Counted from the first letter of the stretch, positions 34,940-44,651 are shown. The stretch: 64,000 nt of DNA from Anaerolineales bacterium UBA2395 (GCA_002343775.1 DDSH01000001.1:399043-463042); one strand, 5' to 3'. Translations and numbers: made by a program. Notes: a model not told the origin generated them from the letters alone.

Positions 34940-35647
34940 CTAATCTAACTTACCCGTCATCATCGCCATCTTCACTTCGCCGATGGCTTTGGTCACTTTG
35001 ATCTCGCGCGGACAAGCCACGGTGCAGTTGTATGCGGTGTGACAGCGGGCAATGCCATCCGTTTCAGCAAGGACATGCAAACGCTGCTCGGCGGCTTCGT
35101 CGCGGCTGTCAAAGATGAAGCGGTGCGCGCTGACGATGGCAGCCGGACCGTAATACTCGCCATTCGCCCAATACGACGGGCAGGACGTGGTGCAGCACGC
35201 GCACAGAATGCACTTGGTCGTTTCGTCGAAGCGGGCGCGTTCTTCCGGCGATTGCAGGCGTTCGCGTCCATTCTCCGGCAGAGGACTGTCGTTGATGAAA
35301 TACGGCAGCACCTTCTTGTAGTTATCGAAGAACGGCTCCATATCCACGATCAGGTCCTTTTGGATCGGCAGACCGAGGATCGGCTCGACCGTGATGTTCG
35401 AGCCAGTATCGCGGACAAGCGTTTTGCACGCCAGCATGTTGCGCCCGTTGATACGCATCGCATCCGAGCCGCACACGCCATGCGCACACGAACGGCGGAA
35501 CGATAACGCGCCATCGACCTTGCCCTTGATGTATTCGAGCACATCCAGCACGCGGTCGTTCTCATCGGCTTCCACTTTATAGGTCACATAGTTGCCGCGC
35601 TTGTCCTTCTCGGGGTTGTAACGGAAAATTTTGACTGTGATTTCCAT
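34940..35647 (-). CDS. sdhB: Succinate dehydrogenase iron-sulfur subunit
   Basis: A 235-residue protein carrying three clusters: [2Fe-2S] in CAHGVCGSDAM plus a later Cys, [4Fe-4S] in CILCACCTTSCPSYW, and [3Fe-4S] in CHTAYNCTVACPREI. It moves electrons from the SdhA flavin to the membrane subunits in complex II. GAGG precedes the ATG. It is the last gene of sdhCDAB. Length and Cys spacing are standard. Confidence 0.95.
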   Translation of the reverse strand: MEITVKIFRYNPEKDKRGNYVTYKVEADENDRVLDVLEYIKGKVDGALSFRRSCAHGVCGSDAMRINGRNMLACKTLVRDTGSNITVEPILGLPIQKDLIVDMEPFFDNYKKVLPYFINDSPLPENGRERLQSPEERARFDETTKCILCACCTTSCPSYWANGEYYGPAAIVSAHRFIFDSRDEAAEQRLHVLAETDGIARCHTAYNCTVACPREIKVTKAIGEVKMAMMTGKLD

Positions 35648-35655
35648 GTTTACCT

Positions 35656-37449
35656 CTAATAGACTCTCGCCTTGGGCTGGTGTTTGGTAATGACGACCGG
35701 CTTGTAACTGATCTCAAGTTTTCCGTTCTTCTTCGCGATCAACGTGTGCTTCAACCAGTTTTTGTCATCGCGTTCGGGGTAATCCTCGCGCGAATGTCCG
35801 CCGCGTGATTCCTTGCGGTTCAAGGCGCTCATCGCCACCACTTCCGCAATATCGAGCAGGTTGCCAAGTTCCCAGGCGTTCAACAATTCGGTATTGAAGA
35901 TCTTGCCTGTATCGTTCACACCCACATCCTTGAAGCGCTTCTGCAACTCGCGCACCTTTTCGAGCGCGGCAGCCATGTCCTTTTCGTTGCGATAAATGCC
36001 GACATCCTCGAACATGACCTTCTTCAACTCGTTGGATAGGTCGAACGCGTTTTCCTTGCCGGAGCCGTTTCGCAGCGCATCAAACGCGGACCTCGCGCCT
36101 GATTCCGCTTCTTCGGGCAGTTTCTCAAAGTCGGCTTGTTTTGCGTATTCCGCTGCGCGCAGACCGGCATATTTACCAAATACCACCAGATCGAGCAGCG
36201 AATTCGTCCCAAGGCGGTTCGCCCCATGAACAGACACGCAGGCGCATTCACCCGCCGCATACAAACCGGGAAAGATCGTGCCATTATCGTCCACAACCAC
36301 TTCGCCGTATTTGTTGGTGGGGATACCGCCCATGGTGTAATGTGCCGTCGGCTGGATGGGCATCATCTGCGTGATGGGGTCCACGCCGAGATACACACGG
36401 CAGAAGTCAATGATATCGGGCAGTTTCGCCAGCACTTGTTCACCAGTGATTTTGTACGGTGAGCCGTCGGGGTTTGTGCGCCCGTCCATCGCTGCGAACT
36501 TGTTCACACTCTCAGGGCGGACATCGAGGTAGACATAATTCTTGCCGTTCACCCCGCGTCCTTCCTTGATCTCGGTGTAGATGGCGCGTGAAACCACATC
36601 GCGGGACGCGAGATCTTTCACGGTCGGCGCGTACTTCGGCATGAAGCGCTCACCATTGCCATTAATAAGGATACCGCCTTCGCCGCGCACGCCTTCGGTG
36701 ATGAGGATGCCGAGTTTGTAAATACCGGTCGGGTGGAATTGGAAGAATTCCATATCTTCCAGCGGAATGCCATGACGCAACAAGATCGCCGCGCCATCAC
36801 CGGTGTAGGCGTATGCATTGGATGTCACTTCGAAGATACGACCATGTCCGCCTGTGGCGAAGATGACCGCCTTGGCATGAATGGTGTGCAGTTCGCCCGT
36901 GGCGAGTTCCACTGCCACCACGCCCGCGGCTTTGCCGTTGACCATAATGAAGTCTAGCACCTGGTATTCATCGAAGAAGTTGACCTTGTTCTTCAAGCAC
37001 TGCTGGTACAAGGTTTGAAGGATCATGTGACCGGTGCGGTCGGCAGCGTGCGCCGCTCGTCTCACGGGTTTGCCCGTTTCATTATTGGTGTGCCCGCCAA
37101 ACGGTCGCTGTGAGATGCGTCCTTCTGGTGTGCGGTCGAAAGGCAGACCCATGTGCTCCAATTCCAACACGGCGTTGATCGCTTCGTTGGTCATGAACTC
37201 GATGGCATCCTGATCGCCAAGATAATCGGACCCTTTGACGGTGTCGTACATGTGCCACTCGGGCTTGTCTTCTTCGTAGTTACCCAGCGCCGCCGAGATG
37301 CCGCCCTGTGCCGCGCCCGTGTGGGAGCGTGTGGGGTATAACTTGCTGATGACAGCGGTCTTTGCCGTGCGCGAGGCATACAAGCCAGCCATGAGTCCTG
37401 CGCCACCTGCTCCCACCACCACCACATCAAATTGATGAACGTTCGCCAT
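35656..37449 (-). CDS. sdhA: Succinate dehydrogenase flavoprotein subunit
   Basis: A 597-residue flavoprotein. The FAD-binding VVVGAGGAGLMAGLYA is at the N-terminus, and the His of the covalent FAD bond lies in RSHTGAAQGGISA. Substrate residues are seen in TAHYTMGGIPTN and GECACVSVHGANRLGTNSL. It oxidises succinate to fumarate at the cytoplasmic side. AGGAG precedes the ATG. It is followed by sdhB after 8 bp. Confidence 0.96.
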   Translation of the reverse strand: MANVHQFDVVVVGAGGAGLMAGLYASRTAKTAVISKLYPTRSHTGAAQGGISAALGNYEEDKPEWHMYDTVKGSDYLGDQDAIEFMTNEAINAVLELEHMGLPFDRTPEGRISQRPFGGHTNNETGKPVRRAAHAADRTGHMILQTLYQQCLKNKVNFFDEYQVLDFIMVNGKAAGVVAVELATGELHTIHAKAVIFATGGHGRIFEVTSNAYAYTGDGAAILLRHGIPLEDMEFFQFHPTGIYKLGILITEGVRGEGGILINGNGERFMPKYAPTVKDLASRDVVSRAIYTEIKEGRGVNGKNYVYLDVRPESVNKFAAMDGRTNPDGSPYKITGEQVLAKLPDIIDFCRVYLGVDPITQMMPIQPTAHYTMGGIPTNKYGEVVVDDNGTIFPGLYAAGECACVSVHGANRLGTNSLLDLVVFGKYAGLRAAEYAKQADFEKLPEEAESGARSAFDALRNGSGKENAFDLSNELKKVMFEDVGIYRNEKDMAAALEKVRELQKRFKDVGVNDTGKIFNTELLNAWELGNLLDIAEVVAMSALNRKESRGGHSREDYPERDDKNWLKHTLIAKKNGKLEISYKPVVITKHQPKARVY

Positions 37450-37496
37450 GAATTACTCCTGAATGTTTCCTGCTTTGACGTGTATCGACGATCTAC

Positions 37497-37931
37497 TTAC
37501 GAAGTCCAGATGATCCACAACCCCATGAAGCTCATCGAAGCCATCATGATGATGCTCAACAGACGCACGAACTTGCGCCCGCCTTCGCCTGCAATGTAAT
37601 CATCCGCAATGACGACCAGCCCATGCACGCCGTGTGCGGTGGCGACCAACAAAAGTGCGCTGGCGGTCAACTTCCAGAAAGGTGTGACCCAGGCGTCGGT
37701 ACTTTCGAGGTCGGTGCTTTGCACATGGGTCACGTTCGGCATGAACGCCCAGCGCATCACATCGGCAAAGTTCATATTGTTGCGCGCGCCCATCACCAGG
37801 GCACCGATCAGCCCAAAGAGGATCAAGGCATACATTGCCAGCGCAGAAAGACGCGTGAACAGCCACATAATGGACTCAAAACTTGTCAGCCCGCGTCCTT
37901 TGATGGAAAGTGTTCTCGATTTCTTCGTCAT
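37497..37931 (-). CDS. sdhD: Succinate dehydrogenase membrane anchor subunit
   Basis: A 144-residue protein with three transmembrane helices (about 28-52, 86-110 and 118-142). The conserved AHGVHGLVVIADDY contains the His that usually binds heme b, and a preceding Arg/Ser near the N-terminus fits the quinone site. GGAGGG precedes the ATG. It starts 1 bp after the sdhC stop. Confidence 0.85.
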   Translation of the reverse strand: MTKKSRTLSIKGRGLTSFESIMWLFTRLSALAMYALILFGLIGALVMGARNNMNFADVMRWAFMPNVTHVQSTDLESTDAWVTPFWKLTASALLLVATAHGVHGLVVIADDYIAGEGGRKFVRLLSIIMMASMSFMGLWIIWTS

Positions 37932-37932
37932 C

Positions 37933-38307
37933 CTACCCTCCCAATGCCGTTTGCATGATCACGAAGACCGAAATCCCAAAGAGCGGAATGAACACCGCCC
38001 ACTCGATCCAGATGGCTTCCGTTTGGTAGTCGAGCAATTTGGGGAACAGGTCCAGAATGGTGATGCGCAACCCGTTGATGGCGTGGAACATCACACAGAA
38101 AAAAATGAAGATCTGGAAAGCCCAGTTCTCATAAATGCCGTTGATCGCCCCTCCGAACCTGCCACCGACGAACGAAGCCAGGATGTGCAGGGTGATGAAG
38201 ATACCCATGCCCAACCCGCCAATACGGTGCAGGATAAAGGTCAGATAACCAGCCGGTCCCCGATAGCGCAAACCAGTGGAAAGGCTGACATCCCGTTTCA
38301 AGCCCAT
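37933..38307 (-). CDS. sdhC: Succinate dehydrogenase cytochrome b556 subunit
   Basis: A 124-residue protein with three membrane helices. It has the family signature STGLRYRGPAGYLTFILHRIGG near the start, then HILASF and MFHAINGLR with probable heme His residues. The ATG at 38307 is chosen because GGAGG lies six bases upstream; the longer frame to 38343 is rejected. It is the first gene of sdhCDAB and diverges from the Rieske gene across a 238-bp region. Confidence 0.88.
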   Translation of the reverse strand: MGLKRDVSLSTGLRYRGPAGYLTFILHRIGGLGMGIFITLHILASFVGGRFGGAINGIYENWAFQIFIFFCVMFHAINGLRITILDLFPKLLDYQTEAIWIEWAVFIPLFGISVFVIMQTALGG

Positions 38308-38454
38308 GATTGCCTCCGTGGTGAAATTTGTTACAAGCGCCAATTTTACTCTTGAATGTCAAAAAACCAAAGTGAGAATAAATAGGAATGGGAAAGTGAC
38401 AAAAATCCTGTCAATTTCATTCCTGCCGTCCTACAATAAGCGTACAAAGACCCT

Positions 38455-38460
38455 TATAAT
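38455..38460 (+). promoter_or_regulatory. -10 box for the Rieske/cytochrome b operon
   Basis: TATAAT, 85 bases upstream of the Rieske start. No good -35 is seen. The divergent region 38308-38545 otherwise holds no gene. Confidence 0.45.
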
Positions 38461-38545
38461 CCAATTCCATACCGCTTTAAGCCGGAGCATCTTCCCTTTA
38501 TTCATAGTCGATTGGCAAGCGCAATACTACCCTCAGGAGGCGCAT

Positions 38546-39043
38546 ATGTCTGATTCGCACGAATTATCCCGCCGAGATTTCATCAAAGTGACGACGGGAA
38601 TCGTTGGAGGTTTGATCGGCGCAGTGGTCGGTCTTCCTTCCGTTTTTTATTTGATCGATCCTGCTCTACGCGAGGGCGGCAAGGACGCGTGGATCCCCAT
38701 CGGAAAATTCGAAGATATGCAGGTTGGCACACCTTACCCGTTCTCGTTCACGCGGGTACAGGTCAACGGCTGGGAACGCACCGCCAGCAGCTTTGGTGGA
38801 TATGCCGTCCGCAGATCGGATTCACCGGATGACCTGCTCGTCCTCAACAGCCGCTGCACGCATCTCGCCTGCACCGTCAACTGGTCGGAGGAAGGTCGGG
38901 TCTTCCTCTGCCCCTGTCACGACGCCGCCTTCAGCATGGAAGGCGAAGTGCTCAACGGTCCTCCTCCGCGCGCGCTCGACATCTACGAAGAACATCGCGT
39001 CAACGAAGAAGGCATTGTCGAGATCTTCTTCAAGGAAGGCTAA
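38546..39043 (+). CDS. Rieske iron-sulfur protein of a bc-type complex
   Basis: A 165-residue protein. The N-terminus has a twin-arginine-like signal (SRRDFIKV) with a membrane helix (about 17-35) that stays as an anchor. The Rieske [2Fe-2S] motifs are CTHLAC and CPCHDAAF; the usual CPCHGS has Asp-Ala here. AGGAGG precedes the ATG at 38546. It moves electrons from quinol to cytochrome c. Followed at 3 bp by cytochrome b. Confidence 0.92.
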   Translation: MSDSHELSRRDFIKVTTGIVGGLIGAVVGLPSVFYLIDPALREGGKDAWIPIGKFEDMQVGTPYPFSFTRVQVNGWERTASSFGGYAVRRSDSPDDLLVLNSRCTHLACTVNWSEEGRVFLCPCHDAAFSMEGEVLNGPPPRALDIYEEHRVNEEGIVEIFFKEG

Positions 39044-39046
39044 CCC

Positions 39047-39706
39047 ATGTGGAACAACATCTACGCCTGGCTCGATGAACGCCTCGGCTTCAACGACCTG
39101 TACACGAACCTGCTCGACCGCCCCGAACCCAAAACCTCCTGGTGGAATACACTCGGCTCCGCGAGTTTGTTCCTGTTCATTTTGCAGGGACTCACGGGAA
39201 TCTTCCTCACCGTCTACTACACCCCCTCGCCCGACCACGCCTACGACTCCATTACCTACATCATGGAAGGTGTGGCATTTGGCTGGCTGATTCGCGGCAT
39301 TCACCATTGGGGTGCCACACTGATGGTGCTGGTGGTCTTCATCCATATGCTGCGCGTGTTCTTCACCGCTTCGTTCAAATACCCGCGCGAGTTGACCTGG
39401 CTGATCGGCATCGGTCTGTTCCTCACCACCCTTGGCATGGGCTTCACCGGCTACCTGCTCCCGTGGAATCAAAAAGCCTACTGGGCGACCACCGTCGGCA
39501 CACAGATCGCCGGGACCGTGCCCTTCATCGGCGAATTCATCCTCAAAGTCCTGCGCGGTGGACCGGAACTCAGCGCCCTCACCCTCCAGCGTTTCTTCGC
39601 CGCCCATATCTGGATCATCCCCGCCATCCTCGCCGCACTGATCGGCATCCACCTCTACCTCATCATCAAACATGGCGAATCGCATTTCCCTGAGAAGGAA
39701 GACTAG
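39047..39706 (+). CDS. Cytochrome b (b6-type, N-terminal four helices)
   Basis: A 219-residue protein with four membrane helices and the two pairs of heme His: GIHHWGATLMVLVVFIHML in helix B and FFAAHIWIIPAILAALIGIH in helix D. GFTGYLLPWNQKAYWATT is a b6/bc signature. The 219-residue length and the split from the C-terminal part mean a b6f-like split cytochrome b. It forms one operon with the Rieske gene and the next gene. Confidence 0.92.
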   Translation: MWNNIYAWLDERLGFNDLYTNLLDRPEPKTSWWNTLGSASLFLFILQGLTGIFLTVYYTPSPDHAYDSITYIMEGVAFGWLIRGIHHWGATLMVLVVFIHMLRVFFTASFKYPRELTWLIGIGLFLTTLGMGFTGYLLPWNQKAYWATTVGTQIAGTVPFIGEFILKVLRGGPELSALTLQRFFAAHIWIIPAILAALIGIHLYLIIKHGESHFPEKED

Positions 39707-39708
39707 CG

Positions 39709-41067
39709 ATGAACGACGAAACCAAAAAACAGATCAACGAACGGTACGAACGAAAACTCGAAAAGGGCGAACGCTTCTGGCCCGACACCATCTTCAAAGA
39801 CGTGGTCATGTCGCTCGGCATTTTCGTCCTGCTGCTTCTGCTTGCCACATTCGTCGGCATTCCCGCCGAAGCCAAAGCCGATCCAAGCGATACATCCTAC
39901 ATCCCGCGCCCGGAATGGTACTTCCTCTTCCTCTTTAAATTCCTCGCGCTCTACGGGCAACTGCCGCTCATCGGCAAGATCGAATGGCTCGCCACCGTCC
40001 TTGTCCCGACCATTGCCCTTGGCGTGCTGACCTTGATCCCATTCATCGAAAAATCCCCGCACCGTCATTACGGCAAACGTATCCTCCCCATTTCCATAAT
40101 GATCGTCATGGTCGTGGGGATCGTCCTGCTCACCCTCACCTCCGAAGTCCCCACCGTCGCTGAAGACGGTTCCACCCTGCTCGGGACTCTCCAAACCATT
40201 TCAGGGATTGTGATCCCGACCATTGCCTACCTCCTGCTCTTTGCCTTCAAGAACAACACCCGCTTCATGCTCTGGACGACGGGATTGGCAGCTGTTTCCA
40301 TGATCTTTCTCTCAGGGACGGTTCTCGCTCTTACCCCCGAAAAAGAAGCGGAAGAAGTCGAAGTCGCAACCACATTAACCGAACAGATCACCGCCGGTCA
40401 GGATTTGTACTCCATCCACTGCACCGAATGTCACGGCGATGACGGCTCGGTGGCGATCATTGAAGGCGTGGAGGGACTCGAAGGCGAAAAGATCACGCCT
40501 ATCAACAGCCGCGACGTGCTCTACACCATCACCGACGCCTCGATGGTCGAACTCATCTCCTACGGACGCCCCAACGCAGGCATGCCACCCTATGGCAAAA
40601 CCTACGGAGGCGAACTCTCCAAAAGCGAGATCGACTACATCACCATCTTCATGCGCTATTCATGGGATGACCGCTTTGAAGCGCCCGTACTCCCCGAACT
40701 CTTCCCACCTCTCGCAGATGGTGAAGTCCCCTCCTACGACGTTCACATCCAACCGATCGTGAAGCGTTATTGCATCTCCTGCCACCGCCCCGGCAAGGAT
40801 AACAACAACTACCTGATGACCACCTACGAAGAGATCCTCACCACTGGCGACCACGCAGAATTCAACGTCATCGCCGGGAACGAAACCAGCTACCTTCTGC
40901 AAACCATTCAGGGGCAGCCCATCCTTGACGAGAACGGAGAGGAGATCATTAGCATCATGCCGCCCAGCCGCCTGCTGAATGAAAATGTAGTGGATGTCTT
41001 CATGCGCTGGATCATGAACGGAATGCCGCAAACCGCCGCAGATGCAGCCGCACTATCCACACCATAA
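39709..41067 (+). CDS. Cytochrome b C-terminal (subunit IV-like) fused to diheme cytochrome c
   Basis: A 452-residue fusion. Residues about 1-145 are the subunit IV-like part with the quinol-site motif PEWYFLF and three helices. Further membrane helices follow (about 160-215), then two cytochrome c domains with heme motifs CTECH (about 240) and CISCH (about 358). So the electron acceptor of the complex is built into the same chain. It starts 2 bp after cytochrome b. A similar fused layout is known in some Chloroflexota and Gram-positive complexes; I could not check the exact family. Confidence 0.88.
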   Translation: MNDETKKQINERYERKLEKGERFWPDTIFKDVVMSLGIFVLLLLLATFVGIPAEAKADPSDTSYIPRPEWYFLFLFKFLALYGQLPLIGKIEWLATVLVPTIALGVLTLIPFIEKSPHRHYGKRILPISIMIVMVVGIVLLTLTSEVPTVAEDGSTLLGTLQTISGIVIPTIAYLLLFAFKNNTRFMLWTTGLAAVSMIFLSGTVLALTPEKEAEEVEVATTLTEQITAGQDLYSIHCTECHGDDGSVAIIEGVEGLEGEKITPINSRDVLYTITDASMVELISYGRPNAGMPPYGKTYGGELSKSEIDYITIFMRYSWDDRFEAPVLPELFPPLADGEVPSYDVHIQPIVKRYCISCHRPGKDNNNYLMTTYEEILTTGDHAEFNVIAGNETSYLLQTIQGQPILDENGEEIISIMPPSRLLNENVVDVFMRWIMNGMPQTAADAAALSTP

Positions 41068-41194
41068 TATGTAAAACGCAATTCGTAAGAAGCCGGGACA
41101 TTTCGTCTCGGCTTCTTTATTGAATAAACGGAAATCCAGAAGTTCTACTTCAGGAAACAGGTACAATATCAAAAATTCAAAAAATGGAGAGCCC

Positions 41195-41530
41195 ATGAAA
41201 ACAGCAAGCGGACTTGAATACATCGAAGTGGAAGCGGGAACCGGTACACAAGCCGAAGCCGGCAAAACCGTCAGCGTGCATTACACCGGCAAGTTTACCA
41301 ATGGCAAGGTCTTCGACAGTTCCATCCCGCGCGGCGAACCGATCACCTTCAAACTCGGCGTTGGGCAGGTCATCAAAGGCTGGGATGAAGGCATTGCGCT
41401 GATGAAGGTCGGCGGCAAGGCACAGCTCGTCATCCCCGCAAACCTCGCCTACGGTGAACGCGGCGCAGGCGGCGTCATCCCGCCGAATGCAACCCTGATG
41501 TTCGATGTTGAATTGGTGGATGTGAAATAA
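41195..41530 (+). CDS. FKBP-type peptidyl-prolyl isomerase
   Basis: A 111-residue single FKBP domain that speeds up proline cis-trans isomerisation during folding. Signatures are VSVHYTGKFTNGKVFDSS, FKLGVGQVIKGWDEGI and AYGERGAGGVIPPNATL. There is no signal peptide, so it is cytoplasmic. The ATG at 41195 is preceded by GGAG. A TACAAT box lies about 35 bp upstream. A strong terminator follows. Confidence 0.93.
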   Translation: MKTASGLEYIEVEAGTGTQAEAGKTVSVHYTGKFTNGKVFDSSIPRGEPITFKLGVGQVIKGWDEGIALMKVGGKAQLVIPANLAYGERGAGGVIPPNATLMFDVELVDVK

Positions 41531-41537
41531 TAAGACC

Positions 41538-41579
41538 AGACTCACCCCGAAATTTAGGTTTCGTGGGTGAGTCTTTTTT
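41538..41579 (+). terminator. Rho-independent terminator
   Basis: The stem AGACTCACCC/GGGTGAGTCT is followed by TTTTTT, seven bases after the FKBP stop codon. Confidence 0.92.
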
Positions 41580-41646
41580 AACGCGCATGGGACATTGAGG
41601 GTATTCTGCCGTCAAAGTTTCGGATTACTGCTCAATCCCTGATTTT

Positions 41647-42921
41647 TTACGGCGCTTCTTCTTGTGGGGAATGTGTAAACGTGATCGTCCGACCGATCCA
41701 CCAGACCATGCCAGCCCCAATCGCAAACAAGACCATGTTCAACGCAAAAGGGTACGCCCGGTCAATGGCAGAGAGTTGACCGGCGATCCAGCCAAAAGGT
41801 GAGATGACCAGAATCAATGCCACATACACCATCGCCGTGACCCGTGCACGCTCATGGGAGTCCATCGAAACCGCCAGCAGAGATTCTGCCATTGGGTTGA
41901 CGAATGCCGCGGCGACACCCTCCAAGATCACACTGAACGACAACCACAAAACGGATTGAGGCGGCATAAAGACCAGTAATGCCTGGCTGGCAAAGAACGC
42001 GCCAAACCCCGCCCAAAGCGGCATGCGATAGTGACGGATATTCGTAAGACTCGGACCCAGCAGGAAAAAACAAGCGGTCATCACAATGGAACGCAAGGCG
42101 ACATAGATCGAAATATCTGACTCAGAAAACCCCAACTTGGTAGTGAACAACACCCCCCAAAAACTACCGCTGACCGTGGTGTAGATGTTCGTGATGATCA
42201 TCAACGACAAGGCGGCGAGAATGGGCTTGGAACGCAAAATCTCAAAGAAGACGGTACGATATTCGCCCAATAGTTCCGGTACCGAACGATGCTTCGTCTC
42301 ATCCATGCGTTGCACACCACGCGCCGTTTCATGCGAAAAGAGATACAGGATGATTGCTTTGAGGGTCAATACCACAAAGCCAAAAATGAACAATCCGCGC
42401 ACGGCAGGGATCAACCCATAACGGTTCACGAACCAGCCGCCGATGGGTGCAAAAAAAGCGGAGCTGACCGCAAAGATCATGATCCACGTCCAAATATGAA
42501 CAAGATGGCGTTCTTCCGCGTCCTCCACCATCAGGCAGGTCCATGCGGTATGAGAAATGCGCCATAAACCGTTCATTACAGCCGCTGCCGCAAAATAACG
42601 GATATCCTGCGCGATTGCCCAGATCAGGCAGGGAATGCTCCAGCACAGCAAATCGCCGATGAAGAGCGAAAGCCGCCGCCCAAATTTATCCACAATCACT
42701 CCGCTCAACAGAGCCGAAAAGACCTGCAAGACCAGCCCCAGGCTGGCGATGCTCCCTATCTGCTGGTCGTTCATACCGAGGGCGATCATGTAGACAGAGA
42801 AGAACGGCGCGAACAAGTTATACGGAATCCCGAACATCACTTCGGTTAGCACCGTGACGCGCGGATTGCCTTTCAATTCGAGCAGGGATCGAACAAGCGG
42901 GTGCGTTGCAAGCAATGACAT
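41647..42921 (-). CDS. Major facilitator superfamily transporter
   Basis: A 424-residue protein with about 12 membrane helices. The MFS loop signature between helices 2 and 3 reads GVIVDKFGRRLSLFIGD. A charged central loop (about 190-225) separates the halves. The ATG at 42921 is chosen because GGGAGATAAC precedes it. Substrate unknown; the pattern resembles uncharacterised efflux or sugar-type carriers. Confidence 0.82.
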   Translation of the reverse strand: MSLLATHPLVRSLLELKGNPRVTVLTEVMFGIPYNLFAPFFSVYMIALGMNDQQIGSIASLGLVLQVFSALLSGVIVDKFGRRLSLFIGDLLCWSIPCLIWAIAQDIRYFAAAAVMNGLWRISHTAWTCLMVEDAEERHLVHIWTWIMIFAVSSAFFAPIGGWFVNRYGLIPAVRGLFIFGFVVLTLKAIILYLFSHETARGVQRMDETKHRSVPELLGEYRTVFFEILRSKPILAALSLMIITNIYTTVSGSFWGVLFTTKLGFSESDISIYVALRSIVMTACFFLLGPSLTNIRHYRMPLWAGFGAFFASQALLVFMPPQSVLWLSFSVILEGVAAAFVNPMAESLLAVSMDSHERARVTAMVYVALILVISPFGWIAGQLSAIDRAYPFALNMVLFAIGAGMVWWIGRTITFTHSPQEEAP

Positions 42922-42991
42922 GAAAGTTATCTCCCAAACCTGCCGACTATATCTCACATTTCATTTCCCCGCCAACCGATTACCGGTAATT

Positions 42992-43030
42992 ATAAAGAAG
43001 GTCGAGTCTTTTGTTCTCGACCTTCTTTAT
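42992..43030. terminator. Bidirectional-type terminator hairpin
   Basis: A perfect 15-bp stem, ATAAAGAAGGTCGAG with its complement, and a 9-base loop, with A/T-rich ends. It lies downstream of icd (minus strand) and upstream of the MFS gene. Confidence 0.85.
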
Positions 43031-43068
43031 CTTATTTCAGAGTCTCAACCTTCTCCACAAACGATTTC

Positions 43069-44472
43069 TCACCCCATGTGCTTGATAATGGCATCGCCGA
43101 ATTCGGAGCATTTGACCTCAGTCGGTTTGTCCATCAGGCGGGCAAAATCGTAGGTGACGGTCTTGGCGGCGATCGCGCCTTCCATGCCTTTCACGATCAG
43201 GTCTGCGGCTTCGGTCCAGCCCATGTAACGCAGCATCATCTCACCCGAGAGAATGACCGAGCCAGGGTTGACCTTATCCAGGTCGGCGTACTTGGGCGCG
43301 GTGCCGTGAGTCGCCTCGAAGATGGCATGACCGGTCTCGTAGTTGATGTTCGCACCCGGAGCGATGCCGATACCGCCCACTTGTGCCGCCAGCGCGTCGG
43401 AGAGGTAATCGCCGTTCAAGTTCATCGTGGCGATCACATCATAGTCGCGGGCACGGATAAGGGTGAACTGAAGCGAAACATCAGCGATGGAATCCTTGAT
43501 GAGCAGCATCTTCTTCCATTTGCCGTCGCCGTGCGTATCCCACAACTTGAGCGCTTCCTCCACTTCCTGCTTGATGTCGTTCTGCTGGGCAGGAGACATC
43601 ATATCAAAGCCGGGGTCGATCATCTTGGCATTGTCTTCCACTGAAAGATTCGGGTTGGATTCCTTGTTGCCGAGGATCCAGGTCTCGCGTTCGGTCACGA
43701 TGCGATCACGGAATTCGCGCTTGGCGAGGGCATAGCCCCAGTCTTTGAACGCGCCTTCGGTGAACTTCATGATATTGCCTTTGTGGACGAAATTCACGCT
43801 GCGGCGTTTGTTCTCCAACGCCCATTGGATCGTGGCGCGCACCAGGCGTTCGGTGCCTTCCACCGATACAGGTTTGAGACCGATCCCGGCAGTCTCCGGG
43901 AAGCGCATCTTGGCGTATTCCTTCGGGAAGGCTTCCTTGAAGATCTGCATGAATTTCTTGTTCTCTTCGGTACCGTGCGCAAACTCGATACCGGTATAAA
44001 TATCTTCGGTGTTCTCGCGGAAGATGACCATGTCCACATATTCGGGATGAAGCACAGGCGAAGGCACACCCTTGTACCAGCGCACCGGACGCTGACAGAC
44101 ATACAGATCCAGAATCTTGCGCAGCGCCACATTCAACGAACGAATGCCCCCGCCGATGGGCGTGGTCAGCGGACCTTTGATGCCGACCAAAAATTCCTTG
44201 AACGCCTCGGTGGTTTCATCGGGCAGCCAGTTTTGGAAAAGTTTGAAAGACTTCTCACCCGCATACACTTCCATCCAATGGATCTTGCGTTTGCCGCCGT
44301 ATGCCTTCTCCACCGCCGCATCGAACACACGCACCGAAGCCCGCCAGATGTCGCGCCCGGTTCCATCGCCCTCCACGAACGGGATGACCGGATTGTCGGG
44401 GACAGTCAACTTTCCATTCTGAATGGAAATCTTTGCCCCGCCTGCGGGGACTTTAACATTGATATATGCCAT
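43069..44472 (-). CDS. icd: Isocitrate dehydrogenase, NADP type
   Basis: A 467-residue enzyme of the TCA cycle that turns isocitrate to 2-oxoglutarate. The type I signatures are FVEGDGTGRDIW, the substrate loop GGGIRSLNVALRKILDLYVC, RPVRWYKGVPSP, IFRENTEDIYTGIEF and NLNGDYLSDALAAQVGG. The NADP-type region near ATHGTAPKYAD is present. The ATG at 44472 is preceded by GAGG; the longer frame to 44697 is rejected because it reads through a terminator region. Confidence 0.95.
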   Translation of the reverse strand: MAYINVKVPAGGAKISIQNGKLTVPDNPVIPFVEGDGTGRDIWRASVRVFDAAVEKAYGGKRKIHWMEVYAGEKSFKLFQNWLPDETTEAFKEFLVGIKGPLTTPIGGGIRSLNVALRKILDLYVCQRPVRWYKGVPSPVLHPEYVDMVIFRENTEDIYTGIEFAHGTEENKKFMQIFKEAFPKEYAKMRFPETAGIGLKPVSVEGTERLVRATIQWALENKRRSVNFVHKGNIMKFTEGAFKDWGYALAKREFRDRIVTERETWILGNKESNPNLSVEDNAKMIDPGFDMMSPAQQNDIKQEVEEALKLWDTHGDGKWKKMLLIKDSIADVSLQFTLIRARDYDVIATMNLNGDYLSDALAAQVGGIGIAPGANINYETGHAIFEATHGTAPKYADLDKVNPGSVILSGEMMLRYMGWTEAADLIVKGMEGAIAAKTVTYDFARLMDKPTEVKCSEFGDAIIKHMG

Positions 44473-44610
44473 CTCTACCTCTTTTGACTTTTTTGAAAAT
44501 ACCGCTGGATTATACACCCGCAAAATGGGTGCAAAAAGTGACGATGATCTTAAAACCCGCTTCGCTCCCCGCCGATACCCAATCCTGTTGCCAGAGAGTT
44601 CCCTTCCCCG

Positions 44611-44643
44611 AAAAAAATCCGCCCCGGGAATCCCCAGGGCGGA
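44611..44643 (-). terminator. Rho-independent terminator
   Basis: On the minus strand TCCGCCCTGG/CCGGGGCGGA is followed by TTTTTTT, just after the desaturase stop codon and before icd. Confidence 0.88.
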
Positions 44644-44651
44644 CGAATAGA

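Noticed and set aside
38276..38545. N-terminal extension of the Rieske frame
   Set aside because: The ATG at 38546 has AGGAGG before it and begins the twin-arginine signal; the extension crosses the divergent promoter region.
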